A stretch of DNA of 64,000 bases from an uncultured Blautia sp. (GCA_934424575.1 CAKRXU010000008.1:19493-83492); one strand, 5' to 3'. Counted from the stretch's first letter, positions 17,145 to 26,094 are shown. The notes: generated by a model from the letters alone, not told the origin. Program-made: numbers and translations.

Positions 17145-18121
17145 CAAATGTGATCTATCATACGATAGCCCTGGCAGCAGGGTTTTTACTTGATCTGATA
17201 TTTGGAGATCCCAGGTGGCTGTATCATCCGGTCTGCCTGATTGGAAATCTGATCTCCGTTCTTGAAAAGGGAATCCGCAGGATCTTTCCGAAGACAAATG
17301 CAGGAGAACTGGCTGGCGGAGTTGTGGAAACGATTCTCGTCTGTCTGTTTTCCTTTGGCGTGCCGGCTGTGCTCCTGTCTCTTCTGTACGGACATTTCCC
17401 GGTGGCGGGTGTGATCCTGGAGACATTCTGGTGCTACCAGCTCCTTGCGACCAGATCGTTAAAGGATGAGAGCATGAAGGTCTATGACCGGCTGGTAAAC
17501 GGTACGATCGAGGAGGCACGCTATGCAGTTTCCATGATCGTAGGACGTGACACCCAGGAGCTCACCGATACAGGTGTCACAAAGGCAGCCGTAGAGACTG
17601 TGGCAGAGAACTGTTCTGACGGTGTGATCGCTCCGATGATCTATATGGCGATCGGCGGCGCACCACTGATGTTTTTCTATAAAGGGATCAATACCATGGA
17701 TTCCATGCTTGGCTACAAAAATGACAAGTATCTGTATTTTGGAAGATGCAGTGCCAAGCTTGATGATGTGGCAAACTTTTTTCCGGCAAGGATCTCCGGC
17801 TGGCTGATGGTTGCGGCGGCTTTTGTCTGTGGAATGGATGGCAAAAACGCAGCAAAGATCTACCGGAGGGACAGAAGGAACCATGCAAGCCCGAACTCTG
17901 CACAGACAGAGGCGGCAATGGCAGGAGCGCTTGACGTACAGCTTGCCGGCAATGCCTACTATTTTGGCAAATTATACGAAAAACCGACGATTGGAGACCC
18001 GATCCGCGCTGTGGAACCGGAGGATATCAGACGTTCCAACCGTCTGATGTATGGAACTGCTTTTCTTGGCATTCTGATCTGTCTTATCATCCGCATCGCC
18101 GTCGGGTTCTGGATCCTGTAA
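17141..18121 (+). CDS. cbiB: Adenosylcobinamide-phosphate synthase CbiB
   Basis: CbiB is an integral membrane enzyme that joins the aminopropanol (phosphate) arm to adenosylcobyric acid. The 326-residue protein has several hydrophobic segments and the motifs DLIFGDPRWLYHPV, GRDTQELTD, VETVAENCSDGVIAPM, GINTMDSMLGYKN and SPNSAQTEAAMAGAL. I placed the start at the GTG overlapping the cbiA stop (GTGA), with CAGGAAG upstream. An ATG at 17087 would force a 58-base overlap and an unusual basic N-terminus. cobD follows after 30 bases and supplies its substrate. Confidence 0.92.
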   Translation: MTNVIYHTIALAAGFLLDLIFGDPRWLYHPVCLIGNLISVLEKGIRRIFPKTNAGELAGGVVETILVCLFSFGVPAVLLSLLYGHFPVAGVILETFWCYQLLATRSLKDESMKVYDRLVNGTIEEARYAVSMIVGRDTQELTDTGVTKAAVETVAENCSDGVIAPMIYMAIGGAPLMFFYKGINTMDSMLGYKNDKYLYFGRCSAKLDDVANFFPARISGWLMVAAAFVCGMDGKNAAKIYRRDRRNHASPNSAQTEAAMAGALDVQLAGNAYYFGKLYEKPTIGDPIRAVEPEDIRRSNRLMYGTAFLGILICLIIRIAVGFWIL

Positions 18122-18151
18122 TACCACAACAGGCAGCAAAGGAGAAATGAA

Positions 18152-19228
18152 ATGAAACACGTACATGGGGGAAATATCTATACTTACAAAAACTGTCTTG
18201 ATTTTTCTGCAAACTGTAATCCCCTTGGAACACCGGAGAGTGTCAAGCAGGCAGTCCGGGACAGTCTGGATCATCTCAAAGACTATCCGCAGGTGGGATA
18301 CGCGCCGCTGAAAGAAGCAATCGCTGCCTATGAGGATGTCAAACCGGAACATATCATCTGTGGAAATGGTGCGGCGGAGCTGGTCTTTTCACTGTGTCAT
18401 GCACTCAAACCAAAGAAAGCCCTGATCCCGGTTCCGACATTTGCGGAATATGAGCAGGCACTTGAGAGTGTCGGTGCAGAGGTGGAGCATGTGCTCCTTA
18501 AAGAGAATGAGGAATTCCGGATCCAGGATAGTTTTATTGACTGGCTGCACAAAGATCTGGATATGATTTTTTTATGTAATCCAAATAATCCGACAGGGAT
18601 GCTTGCAGACAGGGAATTTCTGTTTAAACTGCTCCGTGTCTGCCGGGAAATGGGAATTTTTCTGGTAGTGGATGAATGTTTTCAGGACTTTATCCGGGAA
18701 CCGGGACAGTACAGTCTCAAGGCGCAGCTTCCGAGATATCACAATCTGTTTCTTCTCAAAGCATTTACAAAGCGTTATGCGATGGCGGGTGTGCGTCTTG
18801 GATATGGAATTACGGAAAATAAGGAACTTCTTGAAAAGATGACGCAGGCTACACAGCCATGGAATATCTCGATTCCTGCACAGGCGGCAGGAATTGCAGC
18901 ACTGAAAGAAACAGAATACGTTGAAAAAGCGAGAACTCTGATTTTTGAGGAATCTGAATTTCTGAGCAAAGAATTATACAAACTTGGAATGGATGTTTTT
19001 CCTTCACAGGCAAATTATCTGTTTTTCAAGGGTCCGGAAAATCTTTTTGAGATCTGTGTGGCGCAGAATGTTCTGATCCGCGACTGCAGTAACTATCCGG
19101 GACTTGGTAAGGGATTTTACAGAGTGGCAGTACGTACCCATGAGGAAAATGAGCGTCTGATCCAGGCAATCCATGACGGCCTCATGGAAGCAAGAAAGAA
19201 AGCACAGGAAGAAGAGGGGGAGGAATAA
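18152..19228 (+). CDS. cobD: L-threonine-O-3-phosphate decarboxylase CobD
   Basis: CobD makes (R)-1-amino-2-propanol O-phosphate for the CbiB reaction. It is a fold-type I PLP enzyme related to histidinol-phosphate aminotransferase. At 358 residues it is typical. The N-terminal HGGNIY...LDFSANCNPLG is a CobD hallmark. The PLP-site motifs CNPNNPTG (about 144-151) and the Schiff-base lysine in LLKAFTKRYAMAGVRLGYG (about residue 212) are present. A good GGAG site precedes the ATG. It ends 1 base before cbiP. Confidence 0.93.
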   Translation: MKHVHGGNIYTYKNCLDFSANCNPLGTPESVKQAVRDSLDHLKDYPQVGYAPLKEAIAAYEDVKPEHIICGNGAAELVFSLCHALKPKKALIPVPTFAEYEQALESVGAEVEHVLLKENEEFRIQDSFIDWLHKDLDMIFLCNPNNPTGMLADREFLFKLLRVCREMGIFLVVDECFQDFIREPGQYSLKAQLPRYHNLFLLKAFTKRYAMAGVRLGYGITENKELLEKMTQATQPWNISIPAQAAGIAALKETEYVEKARTLIFEESEFLSKELYKLGMDVFPSQANYLFFKGPENLFEICVAQNVLIRDCSNYPGLGKGFYRVAVRTHEENERLIQAIHDGLMEARKKAQEEEGEE

Positions 19229-19229
19229 G

Positions 19230-20753
19230 ATGGCAAAAGCGATCATGGTGCAGGGAACGATGTCAAATGCGGGCAAAAGCCTTCTGGCAGCGGGACTCTG
19301 CCGTATCTTTAAACAGGATGGATACCGTGTGGCTCCCTTTAAGTCACAGAATATGGCATTGAATTCCTTTATCACAAAAGAAGGACTGGAGATGGGAAGA
19401 GCACAGGTCATGCAGGCAGAGGCAGCCGGGATCGAACCGTCCGTCCTTATGAACCCAATCCTTCTGAAACCGACCAATGATGTGGGTTCTCAGGTCATCG
19501 TAAATGGTGAGGTACTTGGCACTATGAGTGCCAGAGATTATTTTAAATATAAGAAAAAACTTGTTCCGGACATCATGAAAGCATTTGATGCACTTGCGGC
19601 AGAAAATGATATCATCGTGATCGAGGGTGCAGGAAGCCCTGCAGAGATCAATCTCAAAAAAGAGGATATCGTAAACATGGGAATGGCGAAGATGGCCAAA
19701 GCACCGGTCCTTCTGGTCGGAGATATCGACCGCGGCGGCGTGTTTGCGCAGCTTTACGGAACCGTGGAGCTTCTGGAAGAAGACGAGCGAAAGATGATAA
19801 AGGGCCTGATCATCAACAAATTCCGCGGGGATAAGACGATCCTTGATCCCGGCGTGGAGATGCTGGAGAGCAAATGCAGGATTCCGGTTGTCGGTGTCGC
19901 ACCGTATCTCAACATTCAGGTGGAGGACGAAGACAGCCTGACAGAGCGTTTTGACCGGCCGCAGGAAGTTGGGATGATCGATATGGCAGTCATCCGTGTG
20001 CCGAGGATCTCCAATTTCACAGATTTTAATCCGCTGGAGAGCATACCGGGAGTTTCTCTTCGCTATGTACAGCATCCGTCCGACCTTAAGAATCCGGATG
20101 TGATCTTCCTTCCGGGAACAAAGAATACAATGGATGACCTTAAGTGGCTCCGTGAGAGCGGAATGGAGGCTCTGATCCTCAAGGCGGCAGCTTCCGGCAC
20201 CCTGATCTTTGGTGTCTGCGGCGGCTATCAGATGCTGGGCGAGACCTTAAGTGATCCGCACGGTGTGGAAGCAGGAGGCTCCATGCGTGGAATGGGACTT
20301 CTGCCAATGGATACCGTATTTGCGGAGAAAAAGACAAGGACACAGGTTACCGGACGTTTCCTTTCCCTGGAAGGCGATTATGCACCGCTTAAAGATATCG
20401 AATTTACAGGATATGAGATCCATATGGGCGAGAGCACCTGGAAAGAGGGCGCGTCTGCCAGCACCTTTACGAAGGATACCGTGACAGGAAATGAGAAGAG
20501 AGAAGGTACGTTCTACCACAATATCTGCGGTACTTATGTGCATGGAATCTTCGACAAGGAAGAAGTTGCACTCGGTCTCGTAAAAGCGGTCGGCGACAAA
20601 AAGGGAATCGATGTATCCGAGATGGAAGGCGTGGATTTTGCGGCATTTAAGGAGACACAGTATGACATCCTGGCAGCAGAACTGCGGAAACATCTGGACA
20701 TGAAAAAAATCTATGAGATACTGGACGAGGGAATCGAGGAGGAAAAAGCCTGA
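19230..20753 (+). CDS. cbiP: Cobyric acid synthase
   Basis: CbiP (CobQ) amidates the b, d, e and g side chains of adenosylcobyrinate diamide. The 507-residue protein opens with MVQGTMSNAGKSLLAAGLCRIF (ATP-binding), followed by PFKSQNMALNSF, GRAQVMQAEAAG, MNPILLKP and DIDRGGVFAQLYGT. The C-terminal amidotransferase domain has GVCGGYQMLGE with the catalytic Cys and a later YEIHMGES. The start was set at the ATG after GGGGGAGGAA; a longer frame would run back into cobD. The stop overlaps the cbiC start by one base. Confidence 0.96.
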   Translation: MAKAIMVQGTMSNAGKSLLAAGLCRIFKQDGYRVAPFKSQNMALNSFITKEGLEMGRAQVMQAEAAGIEPSVLMNPILLKPTNDVGSQVIVNGEVLGTMSARDYFKYKKKLVPDIMKAFDALAAENDIIVIEGAGSPAEINLKKEDIVNMGMAKMAKAPVLLVGDIDRGGVFAQLYGTVELLEEDERKMIKGLIINKFRGDKTILDPGVEMLESKCRIPVVGVAPYLNIQVEDEDSLTERFDRPQEVGMIDMAVIRVPRISNFTDFNPLESIPGVSLRYVQHPSDLKNPDVIFLPGTKNTMDDLKWLRESGMEALILKAAASGTLIFGVCGGYQMLGETLSDPHGVEAGGSMRGMGLLPMDTVFAEKKTRTQVTGRFLSLEGDYAPLKDIEFTGYEIHMGESTWKEGASASTFTKDTVTGNEKREGTFYHNICGTYVHGIFDKEEVALGLVKAVGDKKGIDVSEMEGVDFAAFKETQYDILAAELRKHLDMKKIYEILDEGIEEEKA

Positions 20754-21394
20754 TGAAAGTAGAACTTGAAAATGTAAAACCGATGGATATCGAGAAGAGA
20801 AGCTTTGAGATCATCACGGAAGAACTCGGGGATACCCAGCTGATCCCGGGAACAGAACTGGTGGTGAAACGCTGCATCCATACAAGTGCAGATTTTGACT
20901 ATGCCAGAAATCTCTGTTTTTCACCAGATGTCATCGAGAAGGCAATGGAAGCAATCAAAAACGGAGCCTGCATCGTCACAGACACACAGATGGCAAAATC
21001 CGGTATTAACAAACGTGCTCTTGCCCGCTATGGCGGTGAGGTCTACTGCTTCATGTCTGACGAAGATGTTGCAAAGATCGCAAAAGAAAACGGAACCACA
21101 AGAGCGACAGCCAGCATGGACAAAGCTGCTGCTCTCGATAAAAAGCTGATCTTCGCGATCGGAAATGCACCGACGGCACTGGTGCGTCTCTATGAACTGA
21201 TCGAGGACGGCAAACTGGATCCGGAACTGATCATCGGTGTTCCGGTAGGATTTGTCAATGTGGTGCAGTCCAAGGAACTGATCATGCAGTCCGGAGCACC
21301 GTATATCGTTGCAAGAGGACGCAAGGGCGGCAGCAATATCGCAGCCTGCATCTGCAATGCACTTTTGTACATGATCGACAATCGAAGGGATTAA
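20753..21394 (+). CDS. cbiC: Cobalt-precorrin-8 methylmutase
   Basis: CbiC moves the C11 methyl group to C12, giving cobyrinate. At 213 residues it is typical of CbiC/CobH. Motifs: IEKRSFEIITEEL, KRCIHTSADFDYA with the active-site His, IVTDTQMAKSGI, AIGNAPTALVRLYEL and GVPVGFVNVVQSKE. It is the last gene of the operon. With cbiL (25408-26094) and cbiK (43281-44075) elsewhere in the window, every step from sirohydrochlorin to cobinamide phosphate is represented except the corrinoid adenosyltransferase. Confidence 0.96.
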   Translation: MKVELENVKPMDIEKRSFEIITEELGDTQLIPGTELVVKRCIHTSADFDYARNLCFSPDVIEKAMEAIKNGACIVTDTQMAKSGINKRALARYGGEVYCFMSDEDVAKIAKENGTTRATASMDKAAALDKKLIFAIGNAPTALVRLYELIEDGKLDPELIIGVPVGFVNVVQSKELIMQSGAPYIVARGRKGGSNIAACICNALLYMIDNRRD

Positions 21395-21400
21395 AGAAAA

Positions 21401-21433
21401 ACACCTGTTCCAGAGAAAAGGAGGGACAGGTGT
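21401..21433. terminator. Hairpin between cbiC and the MocR-type gene
   Basis: An 11-bp stem ACACCTGTTCC/GGGACAGGTGT. The T-rich tail is on the minus strand (TTTTTCTTT), so it is mainly a terminator for the minus-strand regulator; it may also stop the cobalamin operon. Confidence 0.65.
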
Positions 21434-21443
21434 CAGGTGATCA

Positions 21444-22754
21444 TTATTTATTAAGAAGTTCTTTCAGGAGCCGGCATGCCGGGGCAAAATCGTCTGCGGG
21501 GATCGAGGAACAGGAAAGCAGGAGCGTGATCGTGTCTGCGCCTTCCTCGAGGATCAGCAGATCGAAGCCCTTCATGCGGGTTTCTTTTTTTAATTCCAGG
21601 CCGGTCCGGGCGTAGGAAACCGTCAGTGCGAGGCTTGTTCCGGCGGCACCTGTCTGGATCGTACAGTCATTGCCAAAGGTGTTTCGCACTTCGTTTTTCA
21701 GTTTTTTGAGTTTCTGTGCGTAGAGTTTCTTGAGCTTTTTGGTCTGTGAAGTCAGGTGACCGTCGCGGATAAACTGGCAGAGTGCGATCTGCTCGGCCTT
21801 GGAGGCAGTCTGGCTGTAGCGGTCTGCGACAGCAGCGTATTTTCTGGAAAGATCCGGCGGCAGGACCATGAAACTTAAGCGGATCGACGGAAGCAGCAAA
21901 CGGGAAAAGGACCCGATATAAACAACTCCATGTCCGCCGGCAAGGTTAAAAAGGGACGGGGTCGGCCGCTGAAAATTGACGAATTCATTCTCAAAGTCAT
22001 CCTCGATGATCAGGCTGCCCTTCTGAGCTGCGTAATGTACCAGTTCCATACGGCGGCTGACCGGCATGATCTCGCCCCATTTGGTCATATGGGCAGGAGA
22101 AACGTAGATGACATCACAGTCCTTGTTACGGTATCGCACGTCAAAACCATAACCTGCAAAGATCGTGCTTCCCTGCACAAAAGAAGCATTCGGGAAAGAA
22201 ACGGACTTTCTGTCCCGGATCAGAGGACAGAGAAGGTTCAGAAGACTCTGCACACCGGCTCCGATCACGATATCATCGGCAGAACAGTTGACATTCCTGC
22301 GCTGTCGGATATAGTCAGCGAGCACCTGACGGAGATCCGCCTCGCCCTGCGGTTCGCCGTAAGAGAGAAGACGGTCACTCTGGCGCAGCGCACTCTTGAT
22401 ATAACGCTGCCACAGATCGAAGCGAAAGCTTTCCCGGTCGACACCGTTGGAAGCAAAATCATACTGCACCGGCGGAAGATCTGCATGCCAGGAAGCGGTG
22501 GACACTGGTTTCTGGTCGGCGATACTGGTCACGTAGTAACCGCTCTGGGCACGGGCGACGATATAGCCGTCTGCAGCAAGCTGAAGGTAGGCATTCTCGA
22601 TCGTGGTGCGGCTGAGTTTCAGTTCTGTGGAGCATTTACGCAGGGAAGGCATACGGCTTCCGGCAGGAATGCGATGCTCCATGATCAGATTTTTGTAATG
22701 GTCGTATACCTGGAGATACAGGCTTTCTTTGGTGGAATGGAATGCTAGACTCAT
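21444..22754 (-). CDS. MocR/PdxR-type regulator (GntR HTH plus aminotransferase-like domain) with Arg in place of the PLP lysine
   Basis: A 436-residue MocR-family transcription factor. Residues about 10-70 form a winged helix of the GntR type (GSRMPSLRKCSTELKLSRTTIENAYLQL). The rest is a fold-type I aminotransferase-like sensor domain with SYGEPQGEADLRQVLADYI and IIEDDFENEF. It is divergent from a pyridoxal kinase gene, so it probably controls vitamin B6 salvage as PdxR does. The usual Schiff-base lysine in the F-S-K motif is replaced by arginine (GSFSRLLLPSIRLS, Arg285, codon at 21900-21902). The start was placed at the ATG after GAGGGG; five extra residues would need a TTG start. Confidence 0.88.
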   Translation of the reverse strand: MSLAFHSTKESLYLQVYDHYKNLIMEHRIPAGSRMPSLRKCSTELKLSRTTIENAYLQLAADGYIVARAQSGYYVTSIADQKPVSTASWHADLPPVQYDFASNGVDRESFRFDLWQRYIKSALRQSDRLLSYGEPQGEADLRQVLADYIRQRRNVNCSADDIVIGAGVQSLLNLLCPLIRDRKSVSFPNASFVQGSTIFAGYGFDVRYRNKDCDVIYVSPAHMTKWGEIMPVSRRMELVHYAAQKGSLIIEDDFENEFVNFQRPTPSLFNLAGGHGVVYIGSFSRLLLPSIRLSFMVLPPDLSRKYAAVADRYSQTASKAEQIALCQFIRDGHLTSQTKKLKKLYAQKLKKLKNEVRNTFGNDCTIQTGAAGTSLALTVSYARTGLELKKETRMKGFDLLILEEGADTITLLLSCSSIPADDFAPACRLLKELLNK

Positions 22755-22858
22755 AAACTGTCCCCTCAAAAATGAATAAAAGTGGTTATTTTTATAAATA
22801 CACTTAGGTGCTATTCTAAATCAGAATATGACAAAAAGCAAGACAAGGAGACAATACT
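22755..22858. promoter_or_regulatory. Divergent control region of the MocR regulator and pyridoxal kinase genes
   Basis: The 104-base gap has an inverted pair AAGTG/CACTT and two imperfect direct repeats beginning GTGGTTATT and GTGCTATT, about 36 bases apart. MocR-family proteins commonly bind direct repeats. An extended -10 (TGCTATTCT) lies ahead of the kinase gene. Exact sites are tentative. Confidence 0.4.
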
Positions 22859-23725
22859 TTGAAGAAAATTGCAGTTCTCAATGACCTGTCCGGGATGGGA
22901 AAATGTTCCCTGACAGCAGCGATACCGGTGATCTCGGTGATGGGGGTGCAGGCATGTCCGCTTCCTACTGCTATTTTGAGTGCACAGACCGGTTTTCCGT
23001 CTTATTATTGTGATGATTATACAGACCGTATGGATATCCTGATGGATGAATGGCAGAAGATGGATTTTCATCCGGATGGCATTTATACAGGATTCCTGGC
23101 CGATGCTGCACAGGCAGACAAGGCAGTGGATTTTATACAGAGATTTAAGAAAAAAGAAACAAAAGTCCTCGTTGATCCGGTCATGGGTGATGACGGGGAG
23201 GAATACCCGATCTATACAGAAGAACTGTGCGAAAAGATGAGAATGCTTGTCAGAGAGGCTGCAGTGATCACTCCGAATATCACGGAAGCGTTACTTCTTC
23301 TTTATGGAAGAGAAAAAATGCATACAGAATGGCAGAAGATTTCTGAATTTTCAGGAGAGGAACTTCTGGGATATGTCCAGACGATTGGCAGCCTGCTTAC
23401 AGAGAAATTTGATGTGGAAGCCGTGATCACGGGCATCAGCCATGAAGAAGATGGTGCGAAGTACATCAGCAACCTTATCTGCAAAAAAGCAGCGCAGACC
23501 TGGGTGACAACAAAGAAAGAGGGCGGCAGCTATTCTGGTACGGGAGATCTGTTTGCCTCGATCTTGAGCGCAGGGATGGTCAAGGGGACTGATACCGCTG
23601 CCTCCGTACAAAAGGCGGTGAATTTCCTTACAAAAGGAATTCATGATGCTGTAGAAGAAGGAACAGACCGAAATGAAGGAATCTGTTTCGAGACTTATCT
23701 CTATGAACTTGCAGATGTAAAATAA
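22859..23725 (+). CDS. Pyridoxal/pyridoxamine kinase
   Basis: A 288-residue ribokinase-superfamily enzyme that phosphorylates vitamin B6 vitamers to PLP or PMP. The N-terminal VLNDLSGMGKCSLTAAIPVISVMGVQACPLPTA is typical of PdxK/PdxY. The phosphate/Mg motif VDPVMGDDGE (about 102-111), PNITEALLL, and the anion-hole GTGDLFASIL with the catalytic Asp (about residue 228) are present. The start is TTG, 8 bases after AAGGAG; no ATG lies in a suitable position. It is divergent from the MocR-type regulator. The cell needs PLP for several enzymes in this window (CobD, CysK, MetY, BioA, the decarboxylase). Confidence 0.92.
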   Translation: MKKIAVLNDLSGMGKCSLTAAIPVISVMGVQACPLPTAILSAQTGFPSYYCDDYTDRMDILMDEWQKMDFHPDGIYTGFLADAAQADKAVDFIQRFKKKETKVLVDPVMGDDGEEYPIYTEELCEKMRMLVREAAVITPNITEALLLLYGREKMHTEWQKISEFSGEELLGYVQTIGSLLTEKFDVEAVITGISHEEDGAKYISNLICKKAAQTWVTTKKEGGSYSGTGDLFASILSAGMVKGTDTAASVQKAVNFLTKGIHDAVEEGTDRNEGICFETYLYELADVK

Positions 23726-23733
23726 CAGAAAAA

Positions 23734-23778
23734 TACCCGTCGGTGGTCGCAGTCGATCGATCCGGCGGGCATTTTTTT
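23734..23778 (+). terminator. Terminator after the pyridoxal kinase gene
   Basis: The stem TACCCGTCGG/CCGGCGGGCA (G-T pairs allowed) is followed by seven T's. Confidence 0.75.
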
Positions 23779-23791
23779 CTTAAAGATTCTT

Positions 23792-23818
23792 GTAACTGTG
23801 AGGGTACTGAACAGTTAC
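23792..23818. repeat. 27-bp palindromic repeat, copy 4, with paired arm changes
   Basis: Arms GTAACTGT and ACAGTTAC. Compared with copies 1-2, the third base of the left arm and its partner in the right arm have both changed (T-A to A-T), so pairing is kept. The right arm overlaps the stop codon of the ABC permease. Confidence 0.75.
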
Positions 23819-24546
23819 AGATTCTTTTTCTTATAGATAAACCAGGAGGCGATCCCTGTAAATACCAGAAGGTAAACAAGCAGGATCACAATTCCCGAAA
23901 ATGCAAAGCCTTCACCGGCAGAAATGCTTCGGATCATATGGCTTGTTTGGGAAAGCGGGAGCGCGGCTACAAACTTTCCGATAAAGCCAGGAAGCTTCTC
24001 AGTGGAGAAGAAGGTATTGCAAAGATAAGCCATCGGCATGATGATGTAGTTGGAAAAACGTGGTACATCGGCGTGGTTTTTTGCAAGGAAAGAAACAACC
24101 ACTCCGATCGCAGAAAAGACTGCTCCGTTTAAGAACATCACCAGGAAGGACCATCCATTGAAGATCAGTCCTGTGTCGATCGGCAGAGTCAGGATCAGGA
24201 TCACACCTCCGGCATAAAATCCACGGAGACTTCCTCCGATGATCTGGCCGGCAATAAACTGCCACAGAGGAGTCGGTGAGATCATGACCTGGTCAAATGC
24301 TTTTTCGTACAGTCTCTGTACGTTCAGGTTCTGGGCGATCGCATTGAAACTTCCGTTCATAGTCGTCAGAGATACGACACCGGGGATCAGGAAATTCAGA
24401 TAAGGCTGTCCGTGGGACGTTGTCTGGATCCCCATTCCAAATACGACAAGATACATCAGAGGCGCGATCATGGCAGCCAGGGTGATCTTGTAGAAATCTC
24501 TGCGGAATTCTACCCATTTTTCCCATAAAATCGTTATAATTCCCAT
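23815..24546 (-). CDS. ABC-2 type transporter permease
   Basis: A 243-residue membrane protein with about six hydrophobic helices, of the ABC-2 permease family. The conserved FLIPGVVSLTTM and the late ALPLSQTSHMIRS segments are characteristic. With the upstream ATPase it should form a homodimeric transporter. The substrate is unknown; drug, lipid or haem-like compounds are exported by relatives. It is third in a minus-strand operon cbiL-ATPase-permease with a strong GGGAGGTC site. A copy of the palindromic repeat overlaps its stop. Confidence 0.88.
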   Translation of the reverse strand: MGIITILWEKWVEFRRDFYKITLAAMIAPLMYLVVFGMGIQTTSHGQPYLNFLIPGVVSLTTMNGSFNAIAQNLNVQRLYEKAFDQVMISPTPLWQFIAGQIIGGSLRGFYAGGVILILTLPIDTGLIFNGWSFLVMFLNGAVFSAIGVVVSFLAKNHADVPRFSNYIIMPMAYLCNTFFSTEKLPGFIGKFVAALPLSQTSHMIRSISAGEGFAFSGIVILLVYLLVFTGIASWFIYKKKNL

Positions 24547-24559
24547 AATTGACCTCCCT

Positions 24560-25405
24560 TTATGACGGCATCAGATGACGGCCGGCACGTTCCACAAATA
24601 CATCTTCCAGTGTGGTCTCACGAAGAGAAGCCTGTCCCGGGATGCCGGACAGATAATCAATAGCTTCCTGACGGCTGTGGAAATAGCGGCTGACGGTATT
24701 TCCATCCGGTCCGGGCTCATCGATCGTGTAGGCTCCAAGACTCTCGATCAGTGCGGAAGGTGTGCTGACTTCCTCAAGCTTACCGTGATCCATCAGGGCA
24801 ACACGGTTGCAGAGGTTCTGGGCTTCTTCCATATAGTGTGTGGTCAGAAGAATCGTCAGGTTTTTGCCGTTCAGCTTGCGGAGAAGGTTCCACATCTGTC
24901 GTCTGGAAAGCGCGTCCATTCCGGCGGTCGGCTCATCCAGAAGAAGGATCTCCGGATCTGTAAGAAGGGCACGGCAGACCATCAGTTTACGCTTCATACC
25001 GCCGGAAAGCTTGCGGACGGTACGCCTGCGGAATTTGATCAGGTCACAGAACTCCAGAAGCTCCTCTGTACGCCGTTTGATCTCCTTGCGCGGCATAAAA
25101 TAAAGCCTGCCCTGATATTCCATGATCTCGTCCATGGTCATATCCTGGCGCATGGAATATTCCTGAGTGATCACGCTGATCTTGCGTTTCAGGTCCGGGC
25201 GGTTTCGTTTCAGTGTCTGACCATCGATCAGGATCTCTCCCTTTGTAGGAAGGAGCAGGGTGGACAGAAGACTGATCGTCGTTGTCTTTCCCGCACCGTT
25301 TGGACCAAGAAGACCGAAAAACTCTCCCGTTTCAATCTTGAGATCCAGGGAATCCACGGCTGTGAAATTATCAAATGTCTTGGTCAGATTTCTGGTTTCG
25401 ATCAT
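24560..25405 (-). CDS. ABC transporter ATP-binding protein (DrrA/CcmA type)
   Basis: A 281-residue ABC ATPase. Walker A is GPNGAGKTTT (about residues 34-43), the signature is LSGGMKRKL (about 134-142), Walker B is ILLLDEPTAGMD and the H-loop is LLTTHYMEEA. The long C-terminal tail after about residue 215 is typical of ATPases serving ABC-2 permeases. Its start is 2 bases after the cbiL stop and its ribosome binding site (AAGGAG) lies inside the end of cbiL, so the three genes must be co-transcribed. Confidence 0.92.
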   Translation of the reverse strand: MIETRNLTKTFDNFTAVDSLDLKIETGEFFGLLGPNGAGKTTTISLLSTLLLPTKGEILIDGQTLKRNRPDLKRKISVITQEYSMRQDMTMDEIMEYQGRLYFMPRKEIKRRTEELLEFCDLIKFRRRTVRKLSGGMKRKLMVCRALLTDPEILLLDEPTAGMDALSRRQMWNLLRKLNGKNLTILLTTHYMEEAQNLCNRVALMDHGKLEEVSTPSALIESLGAYTIDEPGPDGNTVSRYFHSRQEAIDYLSGIPGQASLRETTLEDVFVERAGRHLMPS

Positions 25406-25407
25406 TT

Positions 25408-26094
25408 TTATTTTTTCTCCTTTGCGATGATCAGGGAATAATATCCTGCATCATCCGGAATCTCCTCAACACTTCTGTAAATATGTTCTTCTGGCATACC
25501 GCAGTTTTCGACCATCAGGACGTCACGGTCGCTCTTTGCGAGGATTTCCTTGACCTGGTTCATCTTTTTACCGGATTTCATCAGTACATAGTTGCCGGAT
25601 TCGCTGAGGTCGCTGTCCAGGCGGTGAACAGCCGGCACGATATGAAGCTGCTCATTCCATTCGGAAAGAGAAATGTTCAGGCGGGCAGCAGCAGCACAGA
25701 AAGAAGTGATCCCGCTCACCAGCTCTGTGTGATATCCGTCAGCCTCCACACGGTGCTGCAGATAGGAAAAAGTAGAGTATACACAAGGATCTCCAAGTGT
25801 CAGGAAAACAATGTTTTTGCCCTGGTCGAGATATGCTTCCAGTGTTTTGGCTCCTTTTGCGTGGTTTTCTTCGAGTTCTTTTGCATCGTGTGTCATCGGC
25901 ATGTAGATCGGAAGAAGTTCTTTTTCTGCTAATTCCGGTACAGCCTGAACTGCGATCTTGTAGGCAACGGTTTCCTTAACGTCAGCTCCCGGTACTGCGA
26001 TCACCTCATTCTCGCGGATCATGCGGACTGCCTTCAGTGTCATTAATTCCGGATCCCCAGGTCCGACTCCTACGCCATATAATGTTCCTTTCAT
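25408..26094 (-). CDS. cbiL: Cobalt-factor II / precorrin-2 C20-methyltransferase
   Basis: CbiL adds the C20 methyl group, the first methylation of the committed corrin pathway. The 228-residue protein has the tetrapyrrole methylase motif YGVGVGPGDPELMTLKAVR, LPIYMPMTHD, FLTLGDPCVYSTFSYL and a late VENCGMPEE. It is the one ring methylase missing from the large operon at 10025-21394. Here it heads a separate operon with an ABC-2 transporter. GGAGG precedes the ATG on the minus strand. Confidence 0.95.
   Translation of the reverse strand: MKGTLYGVGVGPGDPELMTLKAVRMIRENEVIAVPGADVKETVAYKIAVQAVPELAEKELLPIYMPMTHDAKELEENHAKGAKTLEAYLDQGKNIVFLTLGDPCVYSTFSYLQHRVEADGYHTELVSGITSFCAAAARLNISLSEWNEQLHIVPAVHRLDSDLSESGNYVLMKSGKKMNQVKEILAKSDRDVLMVENCGMPEEHIYRSVEEIPDDAGYYSLIIAKEKK

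Noticed and set aside
23815..25405. Treating the ABC-2 genes as a cobalt importer
   Set aside because: Cobalt uptake in this group normally uses CbiMNQO or other ECF types; ABC-2 permeases are mostly exporters, so no substrate is assigned.
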